A stretch of 48,667 bases of DNA from Pseudomonas sp. CHM02 (GCF_000612585.1 NZ_JFCA01000050.1:1-48667), one strand, 5' to 3'; shown: positions 25,297 to 34,947, counted from the stretch's first letter. A program made the numbers and translations. The notes: generated by a model not told the origin, from the sequence alone.

Positions 25297-28206
25297 TTAC
25301 AACTGCTCATCCAGCACCTTCGACAGCATGTCGACGAAGAAATCCACACTGCGTCGGGACGTGACCATCGGCGGCTTGATCTTGAGGATGTTCAAGTAAT
25401 CACCGGTGGGCTGCATGAAAATCCCCAATTCACGCAGCCGATCACACAGCAAGGTGGTTTCTTCAGTGGCGGGCTCGAGGGTTTGCCGGTCGCGCACCAA
25501 CTCCAGGCCAAGGTAAAAACCGGAACCGTGAACAGCGCCCACCAGCGGATGACGATCGATCAGTTCTTCCAGGCGCGCCTTGAAATGCCCGCCGACCACT
25601 TGGGCGTTTTCCCACAGTTTTTCTTCTTCCATCACATCCAGCACGGCCATGCCGATGCGGCAACTCACCGGGCTGCCTCCCGACGACGAGAAGAAATACC
25701 CTTCGGCTTCCAGTGCTTCAGCGATTTCACGCCGGGTGATCACCGCGCCGAGGGGCTGGCCGTTGCCCATGCCCTTGGCCATGGTGATGATATCCGGCAC
25801 CACGCCCTGCTCCTCGAAGCCCCAGAAGAAATGCCCCATGCGGCCATACCCCACCTGCACCTCATCGGCGATGCACACGCCACCCTGGGCGCGGACAAGC
25901 GCATACACCTGCTGCAAATAGCCCGGAGGCAACGAAATACCGCCGGCATTGCCGTATACCGGCTCGCAGATGAAACCCGCCAGCTGGCGTTTGCTCGCGG
26001 CAATTTTCGCCAGGTTATGTTCCACGCTTCGTACGTAATCGGGCGCACTGTCTTGCCCGCGGAACTCGCCGCGATAGGTATTGGGCGCGGTCACCGGATG
26101 CACCCAATCCGGTCGGCTGCTCAAGGCCTGGGGGTTGTCGGCAATCGACGTGGACACCGCATCCGCCGCCACCGACCAGCCGTGGTACGCCTCCAGCACG
26201 CTGAGCATGTCGCGCCCGCCGCTGTAGGCCCAGGCCAGGCGGATCGCCAGGTCATTGGCCTCGGTGCCGCTGTTGACCAAAAACACCCGGTCCATGCCTT
26301 CCGGCGCCAGCGCCAGCAAGCGTTCGGAAAACTCGGCAATCGCCGCGTAGTGGAACCGCGAGTTGGTATTGAGCAGTGACCATTGCCGCGCCGCCACCGC
26401 CGCCATGCGCGGGTGACCGTGGCCCAGCACGGCCACGTTGTTGAGCATGTCCAGGTAGGAACGGCCCTGCATATCGATCAGGTGATTGCGCCAGCCGCGC
26501 TCGATACGCGGCGGGTCGACGTAATAGTGCTTTTGCGAGCGGGCGAAACTGGCGTCGCGGCGAGCCAGCAGGGCCTGAGGGTCCAGCTCGGGTTCGGCAT
26601 CACAGGCCAGCCCCAGCAGCGCCGCCGGTGATGGGCACAGCACCTGCCATGCCTGCGCCCGGGACGGTGTGCAGAATAGCGGCGCCAGCAGATCAGTGCG
26701 GCAGAGCTGCACCGTCAGCGGGCTTTGGACCTCCCCGATCACCTGCCCCTTGAGCACTGCGGCGCCCGGTTGCAACAGTGCCCTTACGCCCCATAGGCGA
26801 AGGGTTGCCTCGCTACTGTGCACCTGAAGTTCGGCGTTGGCGCCCAAGCGGACGATGCCCGCGAACGGTGCTTCAACGGAGGTGCCCAGCGGCACATGCA
26901 GCTCGACGTGCAGCGCGAAGGTTTCTGGCTCGGTGACGCTGTCAGGCCGGGTATGCGACAGATGGTATTGCCCATAGCGGCTCGCCGCCAGGCCATGCAC
27001 GGCGGCCGCATCCTGCAGCAAACGCTGGTCGATGCCGGGTTGTTCCCAGTTACCGGCCTCGAAATGCGGGCTGAGTACACCCAGGTCGATCAGCGCGAAC
27101 TCGCGCCCGACCAGCCCCGGCAACAACGGCGCAAAGCCTTGCCCGGCGATCGCTGCCGGTGCCTGCCCTACGCTGCTGAGAATCGCCGCCTCCATCAGCT
27201 CGAACGGCACTGAGGTCGCCACATGGAATATTTCCCACTCATGCTCGGCGTTTTTCAACAGGTAGCTGTTATCCGGGTCCAGGCGCTGCTGCTGCTCGCT
27301 GCTCAACACCAGCACCGCCGCACGGGCGACGATCAGCGGCCACAGCGCCCGCAATTCTTCGTGCTGCAACGGTGTCACCGCGTGACAGGCCTGGATCGCG
27401 GGCAAGATGGCAAAAGGGTCGCCTTCGGCATGATGCAGGAGCGCGGCGCAGGTGACCGACAGGTCGGCAATGCGCCAGGTGTGCACCAGGTCGCCGAAGT
27501 CGATCACCCCTTGGACCTGCCAATGCCGCTGCGCATCGCGCTGCCAGACTACGTTGTCGTCAGTGATGTCCATGTGCACCGCTTGCCACGGCAGGCGATC
27601 GGCCAGTGTGCGAAGGCGCGTAGATACCTGCTCGGCGACTTGTTCCAGTGCATCGCGGTGAGGCAGGTTGTCCAGCGTTGCCAACAGATGGCTGATCAAT
27701 GCCTGGGCATGGCGCGGGTCCCACTGCAAGGTACGGTCCAGGCCCGGGTGCTGGAAATCGGCCAGCGCCAGGTTCATTCGTCCGCACAGTTCACCAAAGC
27801 CTGCAATCACGTCACGGCCCAGATGGGGCAGATGGGTCAGCGGCTGCCCTTCGATGTAACTCAGCAGGCGCAGGTGCAAGGCCTGGCCATCCACGGCAAC
27901 GGTGAGCAATTCTTCACCGGTGAGCGCCTGGATGACGTTGGGCACCTGCACCTGCGCATCGGCCTTCAGGCGGTTGAGCGCCGCGTGCTGTGCCTGCAGC
28001 TCAGCCGCAGCGTAGTCTCCCCGGCAGATCTTCAGAACAAAGCGGCCACGGTCGCTGTCGATCCTGTAGTTGAGGTCTTGCTGGCTGCCCAGCGACTGCA
28101 AGGTGCCGCTGAGGCCGTAATGCTGCTCGAGCAATTGTGCAGCCTGATCGGGGCCCACTTGCGGGCAAGGCAGGCTGGCGCGATGGATCAACGTGGCAAG
28201 CAACAT
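25297..28206 (-). CDS. Three-domain fusion: APH-type kinase, M23-like domain, class III aminotransferase
   Basis: A 969-residue fusion. Residues about 15-330 form an aminoglycoside-phosphotransferase-like small-molecule kinase, with the catalytic loop HMDITDDN (about 211-219) and VIDFGDL (about 232-238). Residues about 425-520 resemble a peptidase-M23/lipoyl-like beta domain (HVPLGTSVEAPFAGIVRLG, GQVIGEV) without visible HxH zinc ligands. Residues about 550-969 are a class III PLP aminotransferase with NSGTEANDLAIRLA, CIADEVQVGYGRMG and the PLP lysine in TMAKGMGNGQPLG (about residue 810). Kinase plus aminotransferase-fold lyase matches the hydroxylysine/ethanolamine kinase and phospholyase pair known in animals, so phosphorylation followed by ammonia-phosphate elimination is a plausible reaction. 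The substrate is unknown. Confidence 0.85.
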   Translation of the reverse strand: MLLATLIHRASLPCPQVGPDQAAQLLEQHYGLSGTLQSLGSQQDLNYRIDSDRGRFVLKICRGDYAAAELQAQHAALNRLKADAQVQVPNVIQALTGEELLTVAVDGQALHLRLLSYIEGQPLTHLPHLGRDVIAGFGELCGRMNLALADFQHPGLDRTLQWDPRHAQALISHLLATLDNLPHRDALEQVAEQVSTRLRTLADRLPWQAVHMDITDDNVVWQRDAQRHWQVQGVIDFGDLVHTWRIADLSVTCAALLHHAEGDPFAILPAIQACHAVTPLQHEELRALWPLIVARAAVLVLSSEQQQRLDPDNSYLLKNAEHEWEIFHVATSVPFELMEAAILSSVGQAPAAIAGQGFAPLLPGLVGREFALIDLGVLSPHFEAGNWEQPGIDQRLLQDAAAVHGLAASRYGQYHLSHTRPDSVTEPETFALHVELHVPLGTSVEAPFAGIVRLGANAELQVHSSEATLRLWGVRALLQPGAAVLKGQVIGEVQSPLTVQLCRTDLLAPLFCTPSRAQAWQVLCPSPAALLGLACDAEPELDPQALLARRDASFARSQKHYYVDPPRIERGWRNHLIDMQGRSYLDMLNNVAVLGHGHPRMAAVAARQWSLLNTNSRFHYAAIAEFSERLLALAPEGMDRVFLVNSGTEANDLAIRLAWAYSGGRDMLSVLEAYHGWSVAADAVSTSIADNPQALSSRPDWVHPVTAPNTYRGEFRGQDSAPDYVRSVEHNLAKIAASKRQLAGFICEPVYGNAGGISLPPGYLQQVYALVRAQGGVCIADEVQVGYGRMGHFFWGFEEQGVVPDIITMAKGMGNGQPLGAVITRREIAEALEAEGYFFSSSGGSPVSCRIGMAVLDVMEEEKLWENAQVVGGHFKARLEELIDRHPLVGAVHGSGFYLGLELVRDRQTLEPATEETTLLCDRLRELGIFMQPTGDYLNILKIKPPMVTSRRSVDFFVDMLSKVLDEQL

Positions 28207-28357
28207 TGTGACGACCTCTGTTTTTTCAGGCGTCTATATCGCCACCGTTGAGGGGCGTAAGGCAACCCCCAATGCACACCGAGCTTGCGCAGCCCTGCGT
28301 CACAACTCAAGCTATGCTTCATTCGCTTAATGTCCGTCTAAGGAAAAGGCCCCCGAC

Positions 28358-29440
28358 ATGCGCATTCTCATCACCGGCGGCGCTGGTTTTATCGGCTCTG
28401 CCCTGATCCGCCACTTGATTGAAAACACCGAGCACGAAGTGCTCAACCTGGACAAACTCACTTACGCCGGCAACCTGGAATCGCTGACCAGCATCGCGTC
28501 CAACAGCCGCTATGAGTTCGTCCAGGCCGATATCGTCGACCAGGCCACCGTCAGCGCCGTGCTGGCGCGCTTCGAGCCCCAGGCGATCATGCACCTGGCA
28601 GCCGAGTCCCATGTCGACCGTTCCATCGACGGCCCGTCGGACTTTATCCAGACCAACATCGTCGGCACCTACAGCCTGCTGGAAGCCGCCCGCGCCTATT
28701 GGCAAAATCTCGATGAACCGGCCAAGCGTGCGTTCCGCTTCCATCACATCTCCACTGACGAGGTGTACGGCGACCTGCACGGTGTGGACGACCTGTTTAC
28801 CGAAACCACCCCCTACGCGCCCAGTTCACCGTATTCGGCCAGCAAGGCGGCCTCCGACCACCTGGTCCGCGCCTGGCAGCGCACCTACGGCTTGCCGGTG
28901 CTGCTGACCAACTGCTCGAACAACTACGGGCCGTTCCACTTCCCCGAGAAGCTGATCCCGCTGGTGATCCTCAACGCCCTCGCGGGCAAGCCGCTGCCGG
29001 TCTACGGTGATGGTCTGCAGGTGCGCGACTGGCTGTTCGTCGAAGATCACGCCCGGGCATTGCTCAAAGTGGTCACCGAAGGCGTGGTCGGCGAGACCTA
29101 CAACATCGGCGGGCACAACGAGCAGAAGAATATCGACGTGGTGCGTGGCATCTGCGCCCTGCTCGAAGAACTGGCGCCACAGCGCCCGGCCGGAGTCGAG
29201 CAGTTCACCGACCTGATCACCTTCGTCAAGGATCGCCCGGGCCACGACCAGCGCTATGCGATCGATGCCAGCAAGATCGAACGCAAACTGGGCTGGACGC
29301 CGGAAGAAACCTTTGAAACCGGGCTGCGCAAGACCGTGCAGTGGTACCTGGATAACCTCGAGTGGTGCCGCAGGGTCCAGGACGGCAGTTATCAGGGTGA
29401 ACGTTTGGGCAACACCGACTTTAAGGATCTGATTGCATGA
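28358..29440 (+). CDS. rmlB: dTDP-glucose 4,6-dehydratase
   Basis: A 360-residue extended SDR enzyme catalysing the second step of dTDP-L-rhamnose synthesis. It shows MRILITGGAGFIGSALIRHL (NAD site), HLAAESHVDRSI, FHHISTDEVYGDL with the Thr-Asp-Glu triad, and YSASKAASDHLV with the Tyr and Lys of the active site, plus NNYGPFHFPEKLIPL. A ribosome site AAGGAAAAGG precedes the ATG. It is the first gene of a four-gene operon in which each gene overlaps the next by ATGA. Confidence 0.95.
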   Translation: MRILITGGAGFIGSALIRHLIENTEHEVLNLDKLTYAGNLESLTSIASNSRYEFVQADIVDQATVSAVLARFEPQAIMHLAAESHVDRSIDGPSDFIQTNIVGTYSLLEAARAYWQNLDEPAKRAFRFHHISTDEVYGDLHGVDDLFTETTPYAPSSPYSASKAASDHLVRAWQRTYGLPVLLTNCSNNYGPFHFPEKLIPLVILNALAGKPLPVYGDGLQVRDWLFVEDHARALLKVVTEGVVGETYNIGGHNEQKNIDVVRGICALLEELAPQRPAGVEQFTDLITFVKDRPGHDQRYAIDASKIERKLGWTPEETFETGLRKTVQWYLDNLEWCRRVQDGSYQGERLGNTDFKDLIA

Positions 29441-30312
29441 TGAAGGGAATCGTATTGGCCGGCGGCTCCGGCACGCGTTTGCACCCCATTACCCTGGGCG
29501 TGTCCAAGCAACTGCTGCCGGTGTATGACAAGCCGATGATCTACTACCCGATCTCGGTGCTGATGCTGGCGGGAATCAAGGACATCCTGGTGATTTCCAC
29601 CCCCGTGGACTTGCCGCAGTATCGCAACCTGCTGGGCGATGGCAGCCAGTTTGGCGTGCGTTTCAGCTATGCCGAACAGCCGTCGCCCGATGGTCTGGCC
29701 CAGGCGTTCCTGATTGGTGAGGAATTTATCGGCGAAGACCCGGTGTGCCTGATCCTGGGCGACAACATCTTCCACGGCCAGCACTTCGGCGATCAATTGC
29801 GCACCGCAGCCGAGCGCGCGTCCGGGGCCACGGTATTTGGCTACTGGGTTAAAGACCCGGAGCGTTTCGGCGTGATCGACTTCGACAAAGAGGGCCGTGC
29901 CCTGTCCATCGAAGAAAAACCGTCCAAGCCCAAGTCGCCCTACGCGGTCACCGGCCTGTACTTCTACGACAACGACGTGATCAAGATCGCCAAGGCGGTC
30001 AAGCCTTCGCCTCGCGGCGAACTGGAGATCACCGACGTCAACAATGCCTACCTCAAGCGTGGCGACCTGCATGTTGAACGCTTCGGCCGCGGCTTTGCCT
30101 GGCTCGACACGGGTACTCACGACAGCTTGCTCGAGGCATCGACCTATGTGCAGACCATCGAACACCGCCAGGGCCTGAAAGTGGCGTGCCTGGAAGAAAT
30201 TGCCTATGAAAATGGCTGGATTGACCGCGACTACCTGCTCGAGCGTGCCAAATACTTTGGCAAGACCGGTTATGGCCAATATCTGTTCACTCTCGCAGGG
30301 GAAACTCCATGA
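29437..30312 (+). CDS. rmlA: Glucose-1-phosphate thymidylyltransferase
   Basis: A 291-residue nucleotidyltransferase making dTDP-glucose from glucose-1-phosphate and dTTP, the first step of dTDP-rhamnose synthesis. The N-terminal GIVLAGGSGTRLHPIT is the nucleotide-binding signature. The metal-binding LGDNIFHG, SIEEKPSKPKS and GFAWLDTGTHDSLLEAS are also present. Start codons at 29437 and 29440 are possible; the first overlaps the rmlB stop. End-product inhibition by dTDP-rhamnose is typical of the family. Confidence 0.95.
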   Translation: MMKGIVLAGGSGTRLHPITLGVSKQLLPVYDKPMIYYPISVLMLAGIKDILVISTPVDLPQYRNLLGDGSQFGVRFSYAEQPSPDGLAQAFLIGEEFIGEDPVCLILGDNIFHGQHFGDQLRTAAERASGATVFGYWVKDPERFGVIDFDKEGRALSIEEKPSKPKSPYAVTGLYFYDNDVIKIAKAVKPSPRGELEITDVNNAYLKRGDLHVERFGRGFAWLDTGTHDSLLEASTYVQTIEHRQGLKVACLEEIAYENGWIDRDYLLERAKYFGKTGYGQYLFTLAGETP

Positions 30313-30854
30313 ATGTGACCGCCACTGAGCTGCCCGGTGTATTGATCATCGAGCCGAAGGTTTTTGGCGATGAACGCGGTTTTTTTTACGAGAGCTACAA
30401 CGCTCGGGATTTTGCGCAAGCCACCGGGCTGCAAGAGCATTTTGTTCAAGACAACCACTCGCGTTCGCAAAAGGGCGTGTTACGCGGTTTGCACTACCAG
30501 ATCGAACACGCCCAGGGAAAACTGGTGCGGGTGACGGCGGGTGAAGTGTTGGACGTAGCGGTGGACATTCGTCGTAGCTCACCTCATTTTGGCAAATGGG
30601 CCAGCGTGCGGTTGTCTGCTGAAAATAGCCGGCAGCTGTGGATTCCGCCGGGGTTTGCCCATGGCTTTGTGGTGCTCAGTGACTATGCTGAGTTCCTGTA
30701 CAAGACCACCGATTACTACACGCCCTCTGCTGAGCGCTGCATTCGCTGGAACGATGCTGAACTCAATATCGATTGGCAGTTTTCCGGTACTCCGACTCTG
30801 TCCACCAAGGATCAGAACGGCAAAAGCCTGAAAGACGCAGACCTTTTCCCATGA
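30309..30854 (+). CDS. rmlC: dTDP-4-dehydrorhamnose 3,5-epimerase
   Basis: A 181-residue cupin-fold epimerase and third enzyme of the pathway. It contains GDERGFFYESYN, RGLHYQ with the active-site His, KLVRVTAGEVLDVAVDIR and the IPPGFAHGFVVLSD loop. The start overlaps the rmlA stop by 4 bases. A T8 run at 30380-30387 lies inside the codons for GFFY, a possible slippage site; the frame is intact here. Confidence 0.95.
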   Translation: MNVTATELPGVLIIEPKVFGDERGFFYESYNARDFAQATGLQEHFVQDNHSRSQKGVLRGLHYQIEHAQGKLVRVTAGEVLDVAVDIRRSSPHFGKWASVRLSAENSRQLWIPPGFAHGFVVLSDYAEFLYKTTDYYTPSAERCIRWNDAELNIDWQFSGTPTLSTKDQNGKSLKDADLFP

Positions 30855-31720
30855 AGGTCTTGATCACCGGCCAACACGGCCAAGTCTCCCGCGAGCTGCA
30901 CCTTCAGCTCCAAGGCCTGGGCGAGCTCATCGTCCTGGGTCGCGACCAACTCGACCTGGCCAACGCTGACCAGATCCGCCAGCAAATCCGGGCCCAGCGT
31001 CCCGACTTGATCATCAACGCCGCAGCCCATACTGCTGTCGATCAAGCCGAGAGCGAGCCGGACGTGGCGTTTGCGATCAATGCCATTGCTCCCGGCGTTC
31101 TCGCCGAGGAAGCCAAGGCCCTGAGCATCCCGCTGATCCACTACTCAACCGACTACGTGTTCGACGGCAGCAAACCGGCGCCCTATACCGAAGCCGACAC
31201 ACCGAACCCGCTGGGTGTCTACGGCCAGAGCAAGCTGGCAGGCGAGCAGGCGATTGCGGCCGTGGGCGGCGAATACCTGATCCTGCGTACCAGTTGGGTC
31301 TACTCCAGCCACGGCAAGAACTTCCTGCTGACCATGCAACGCCTGCTGCAGGAAAAGCCGCAGATGCGCATCGTCGCTGACCAGATCGGCGCGCCGACCT
31401 GGGCTGGCAGCATCGCCCGCAGCACACGCGCGTTGATTGAACGCTGGCAAGCGGGCGAACCGGGGGAATGGGGTGTCTATCACCTGACTGCCCGAGGCGA
31501 AACCTCCTGGTTCGGTTTTGCCGAGGCCATCGGCGAACATCTGCGCAAGCAGGGCAAAGCCTGCGCGGAACTGGAGCCGATCCCTTCCAGCGCCTATCCG
31601 ACGCCCGCCAAGCGCCCCTTGAACTCGCGCCTCGATTGCACTCGCCTGCAGCAGCAATGGCACGTCAGCCAGCCACAATGGCGAGACGCATTGCGCGAGT
31701 GTCTTGCACAGCTGCACTAG
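30851..31720 (+). CDS. rmlD: dTDP-4-dehydrorhamnose reductase
   Basis: A 289-residue SDR enzyme catalysing the last, NAD(P)H-dependent step to dTDP-L-rhamnose. The ATG at 30851 overlaps the rmlC stop (ATGA) and directly begins the Rossmann motif MKVLITGQHGQVSREL; the longer upstream frame is spurious. Also visible are INAAAHTAVDQAE, YSTDYVFDG, the active-site YGQSKLAGE and VYHLTARGETSWFGFAEAI. The gene order B-A-C-D differs from the B-D-A-C of P. aeruginosa. Confidence 0.94.
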   Translation: MKVLITGQHGQVSRELHLQLQGLGELIVLGRDQLDLANADQIRQQIRAQRPDLIINAAAHTAVDQAESEPDVAFAINAIAPGVLAEEAKALSIPLIHYSTDYVFDGSKPAPYTEADTPNPLGVYGQSKLAGEQAIAAVGGEYLILRTSWVYSSHGKNFLLTMQRLLQEKPQMRIVADQIGAPTWAGSIARSTRALIERWQAGEPGEWGVYHLTARGETSWFGFAEAIGEHLRKQGKACAELEPIPSSAYPTPAKRPLNSRLDCTRLQQQWHVSQPQWRDALRECLAQLH

Positions 31721-31756
31721 GCATAATGCGCCTGTACCCACAGGCGCACGACTCCC

Positions 31757-33565
31757 ATGACTCCACCTCTCCCGCGAAGACCCCGCTGGCGCAGCCTCGC
31801 CTTGTTGGCGTTGTGCCTGGCACCGCTGCTGTGGCCGCTGGAGCACTTGGCCGAGCGCTATTACCGCAGTGAGCTGGCCGGCCAGAACCGCCAGACCCTC
31901 GACCTGTACGTGGCCAACCTGCTGGGCACCCTGCACCGCTACGAAGTGCTGCCACAGATCCTTGGCGACCTGCCAGCCCTGCGCACCGCGCTGGACGCGC
32001 CTCACGTCAGCACCAACCTGGTCAACGCCAACCTGCTGCTCAAGGACGTCGCCGCCCAGGCCGGGGTGGAAGTGATGTACCTGATGGACACCACCGGCAA
32101 GACCCTCGCCGCGTCAAACTGGGATAAACAAGACAGCTTTGTCGGGCGCAATTTCTCGTTTCGGCCTTATTTCAGCGAAGCCATGGCCGGGCGCCTGGGG
32201 CGGTTTTTCGGCCTGGGCACCACTTCGGCCAAGCGCGGTTACTTCTTTGCCGCCGCCGTGCGCGATGGCGATACGATCATCGGCGTGCTGGTGGTCAAGG
32301 TTGACCTGGACCACACCGAAAGCTTGTGGGGCAACACGCCGGAACAACTGCTGGTGACCGACCACAACGGCGTGGTGATCCTCACATCGCGCCCGCAATG
32401 GCGATTCCGTGCGACCCGGCCGCTGACCGCCGAAGAACGCCAGGCCATCATCGCCATCCAGCCCTACCCGACCCGTGACCCGCAGCCGCTGAGCCTGAGC
32501 AGCACCGCCTGGCTGCGCCAATCCACGGCCATCGCCGAGACCGGCTGGAACGTGGAAATCCTTGCGCCGCGCTCGCTGATCAACCGTCCGGTGCGCACGG
32601 TGGTTGCCGTGGGCGGCGCGACGCTGCTGGTGTTGATGCTGCTGCTGGGCCTGATGATGCAACGTCGCCGCCATTACCTGGAGCGCATTGCCTTTGAAGC
32701 CAAGGCACGTCGCGAACTGGAAGCCCGCGTGGTCGAGCGGACCAGTGACCTTGAAGGCCTCAACCGTCGCCTGAAACAGGAAGTGCTGGAGCGCGAACAC
32801 GCCCAGCAGGAGTTGGTGCGGGCCCAGGATGATCTGGTGCAAGCAGGCAAACTGTCGGCGCTGGGCACCATGTCGGCGAGTATCAGCCATGAACTCAACC
32901 AGCCCCTGGCGGCCATTCGCAGTTACGCGGAAAACGCCGAGATCCTGCTCGACCATGAGCGCACCACTGACGCACGGGGCAATCTCAAGCTGATCAGCGA
33001 ACTGACCGGACGCATGGCCTCGATCATTGCTCACCTGCGCGCCTTTGCCCGCCGCGACCGCCACGCGCCCGAAAGCGTGGCCCTGCAGCCGGCGCTCGAC
33101 GATGCGCTGGCGTTGCTGGCCAAGCGCAGGCGGTCGATGGAAGTAGAGCTGATCCGCGATTTGCCCGAGGCCACCTTGTGGGTACAGGCCGGCGAGACCC
33201 GCCTGCGCCAGGTACTGGGCAACCTGCTGGCCAACGCCCTCGACGCCCTCACCGAAAAAGGCCCACCGCGCAAACTGTGGCTGAGTGCCGAAACCACCGA
33301 GCAGGGCGTCAACCTGTACATTCGCGACAACGGTCCGGGCTTTTGCATGGAAGCCCTGGGCCGCGCCAGCGAGCCGTTCTACACCACCAAAACCCGCACC
33401 CAGGGCCTGGGCTTGGGCCTGGCGATCTGTGACACCCTGATGCGTGCCTTTGGCGGCGAACTGCTGTTTGCCAACCACAAGGAAGGCGGCGCGCTGTTAA
33501 CCTTGAAATTGCGTGCCGGCTTGCCGGGCGTCAGTCTGCAACCGTCCGAGGACCGCAGTGTATGA
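31757..33565 (+). CDS. dctB: DctB, C4-dicarboxylate sensor histidine kinase
   Basis: A 602-residue membrane kinase. Transmembrane segments lie at about residues 12-30 and 278-300 and flank a large periplasmic double-PAS/Cache sensor (NRQTLDLYVANLLGTLHRYEVLPQ, VGRNFSFRPYFSEAM). A coiled coil follows. The HisKA region has ISHELNQPLAAIRSYAENAE with the phospho-accepting His near 377. The ATPase domain has N (NLLANALDAL), G1 (IRDNGPGF) and G2 (TRTQGLGLGLAI) boxes. DctB senses succinate, fumarate and malate and phosphorylates DctD, encoded next with a 4-base overlap. The transporter targets are not in the window. Confidence 0.92.
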   Translation: MTPPLPRRPRWRSLALLALCLAPLLWPLEHLAERYYRSELAGQNRQTLDLYVANLLGTLHRYEVLPQILGDLPALRTALDAPHVSTNLVNANLLLKDVAAQAGVEVMYLMDTTGKTLAASNWDKQDSFVGRNFSFRPYFSEAMAGRLGRFFGLGTTSAKRGYFFAAAVRDGDTIIGVLVVKVDLDHTESLWGNTPEQLLVTDHNGVVILTSRPQWRFRATRPLTAEERQAIIAIQPYPTRDPQPLSLSSTAWLRQSTAIAETGWNVEILAPRSLINRPVRTVVAVGGATLLVLMLLLGLMMQRRRHYLERIAFEAKARRELEARVVERTSDLEGLNRRLKQEVLEREHAQQELVRAQDDLVQAGKLSALGTMSASISHELNQPLAAIRSYAENAEILLDHERTTDARGNLKLISELTGRMASIIAHLRAFARRDRHAPESVALQPALDDALALLAKRRRSMEVELIRDLPEATLWVQAGETRLRQVLGNLLANALDALTEKGPPRKLWLSAETTEQGVNLYIRDNGPGFCMEALGRASEPFYTTKTRTQGLGLGLAICDTLMRAFGGELLFANHKEGGALLTLKLRAGLPGVSLQPSEDRSV

Positions 33566-34947
33566 GTATCGATAACCCGATTCAGGTGGTGTTGATCGAC
33601 GACGATCCACATCTGCGTCAGGCCCTGTGCCAGACCCTGGACCTGGCCGGGCTGAAAGTCCTGACCCTGGGCGAAGCCACCGGCCTTACCGCGCGCCTGT
33701 CGCGGGATTGGCCAGGGGTGGTGGTCAGCGATATCCGCATGCCTGGCATGGACGGCCTGGAGCTGCTGGCCGAACTGCACGGCCAGGACCCGGAGCTGCC
33801 GGTGCTGCTGATCACCGGCCACGGCGACGTGCCGCTGGCGGTGCAGGCCATGCGCGCCGGCGCCTATGACTTCCTGGAAAAACCATTCGCCAGCGACGCC
33901 CTGCTCGACAGCGTGCGCCGCGCCTTGGCCCTGCGCCGCCTGGTGCTGGACAACCGCAGCCTGCGCCTGGCCCTCAGCGACCGCCAGCAATTGAGCACAC
34001 GCCTGGTGGGGCATTCTCCGCAAATGCTGCGCCTGCGCGAACAGATCGGCGCCCTGGCCGCGACCAAGGCCGATGTGCTGATCCTCGGCGAAACCGGCGC
34101 CGGCAAGGAAGTGGTCGCCCGTGCACTGCATGATCTGTCCAGCCGTCGTAGCGGGCCGTTTGTGGCAATCAACGCCGGGGCGCTGGCCGAGTCCGTGGTC
34201 GAAAGCGAGCTGTTCGGCCATGAGCCGGGCGCCTTCACCGGTGCGCAGAAACGCCGTATCGGCAAGTTCGAATTCGCCAACGGCGGCACTTTGTTTCTCG
34301 ATGAAATCGAAAGCATGAGCCTGGATGTGCAGGTCAAACTCTTGCGCCTGTTGCAGGAGCGTGTGGTGGAACGCCTGGGCGGCAATCAGCTGATCCCGCT
34401 GGACATCCGCATCATCGCCGCCACCAAGGAAGACCTGCGCCAGTCCGCCGACCAGGGCCGCTTCCGTGCCGACCTGTATTACCGCCTCAACGTCGCGCCG
34501 CTGCGCATTCCACCACTGCGCGAGCGCGGCGAAGACGCGTTGATGCTGTTCCAGCACTTCGCCGACGAAGCCAGCAGCCGCCATGGCCTCCCGCTGCACG
34601 AGCTGCAACCGGGCCAGCGCGCACTGCTGTTGCGCCACAGTTGGCCGGGCAATGTGCGTGAGTTGCAGAACGCCGCAGAACGCTTCGCCCTGGGCCTGGA
34701 ACTGGCGCTGGACAGTTCGCCGGACAACCCGTCGGCCGGCGTCCTGACCTCCACAACCGGCGGCCTGAGCGAGCAAGTCGAGCAGTTCGAAAAAAGCCTG
34801 ATCGCTGCTGAACTGACCCGCCCCCACAGCTCCATGCGCAGCCTCGCCGAAGCCTTGGGCGTACCGCGCAAGACGTTGCACGACAAACTGCGCAAGCACG
34901 GCCTGAATTTCGCCGACAGCGCCAGCCACAGCACTGACGACGAATGA
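33562..34947 (+). CDS. dctD: DctD, NtrC-family response regulator for C4-dicarboxylate transport
   Basis: A 461-residue sigma-54 activator. The receiver domain has the acidic pocket DDD (about 13-15) and phospho-acceptor Asp57 in VVVSDIRMPGMDG. The AAA+ domain has Walker A GETGAGKE, the sigma-54-contacting GAFTGA in GHEPGAFTGAQ, Walker B GGTLFLDEIES and an arginine finger region RFRADLYYRLNV. The C-terminal Fis-type helix-turn-helix is SLAEALGVPRKTLHDKLRKHGL. It acts with DctB to switch on dicarboxylate uptake genes. It overlaps dctB by 4 bases. It is intact and of family length. Confidence 0.93.
   Translation: MSIDNPIQVVLIDDDPHLRQALCQTLDLAGLKVLTLGEATGLTARLSRDWPGVVVSDIRMPGMDGLELLAELHGQDPELPVLLITGHGDVPLAVQAMRAGAYDFLEKPFASDALLDSVRRALALRRLVLDNRSLRLALSDRQQLSTRLVGHSPQMLRLREQIGALAATKADVLILGETGAGKEVVARALHDLSSRRSGPFVAINAGALAESVVESELFGHEPGAFTGAQKRRIGKFEFANGGTLFLDEIESMSLDVQVKLLRLLQERVVERLGGNQLIPLDIRIIAATKEDLRQSADQGRFRADLYYRLNVAPLRIPPLRERGEDALMLFQHFADEASSRHGLPLHELQPGQRALLLRHSWPGNVRELQNAAERFALGLELALDSSPDNPSAGVLTSTTGGLSEQVEQFEKSLIAAELTRPHSSMRSLAEALGVPRKTLHDKLRKHGLNFADSASHSTDDE

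Noticed and set aside
28319..30279. Minus-strand frames over rmlB and rmlA
   Set aside because: The rml enzymes on the plus strand are unambiguous. The antisense frames have no family features.
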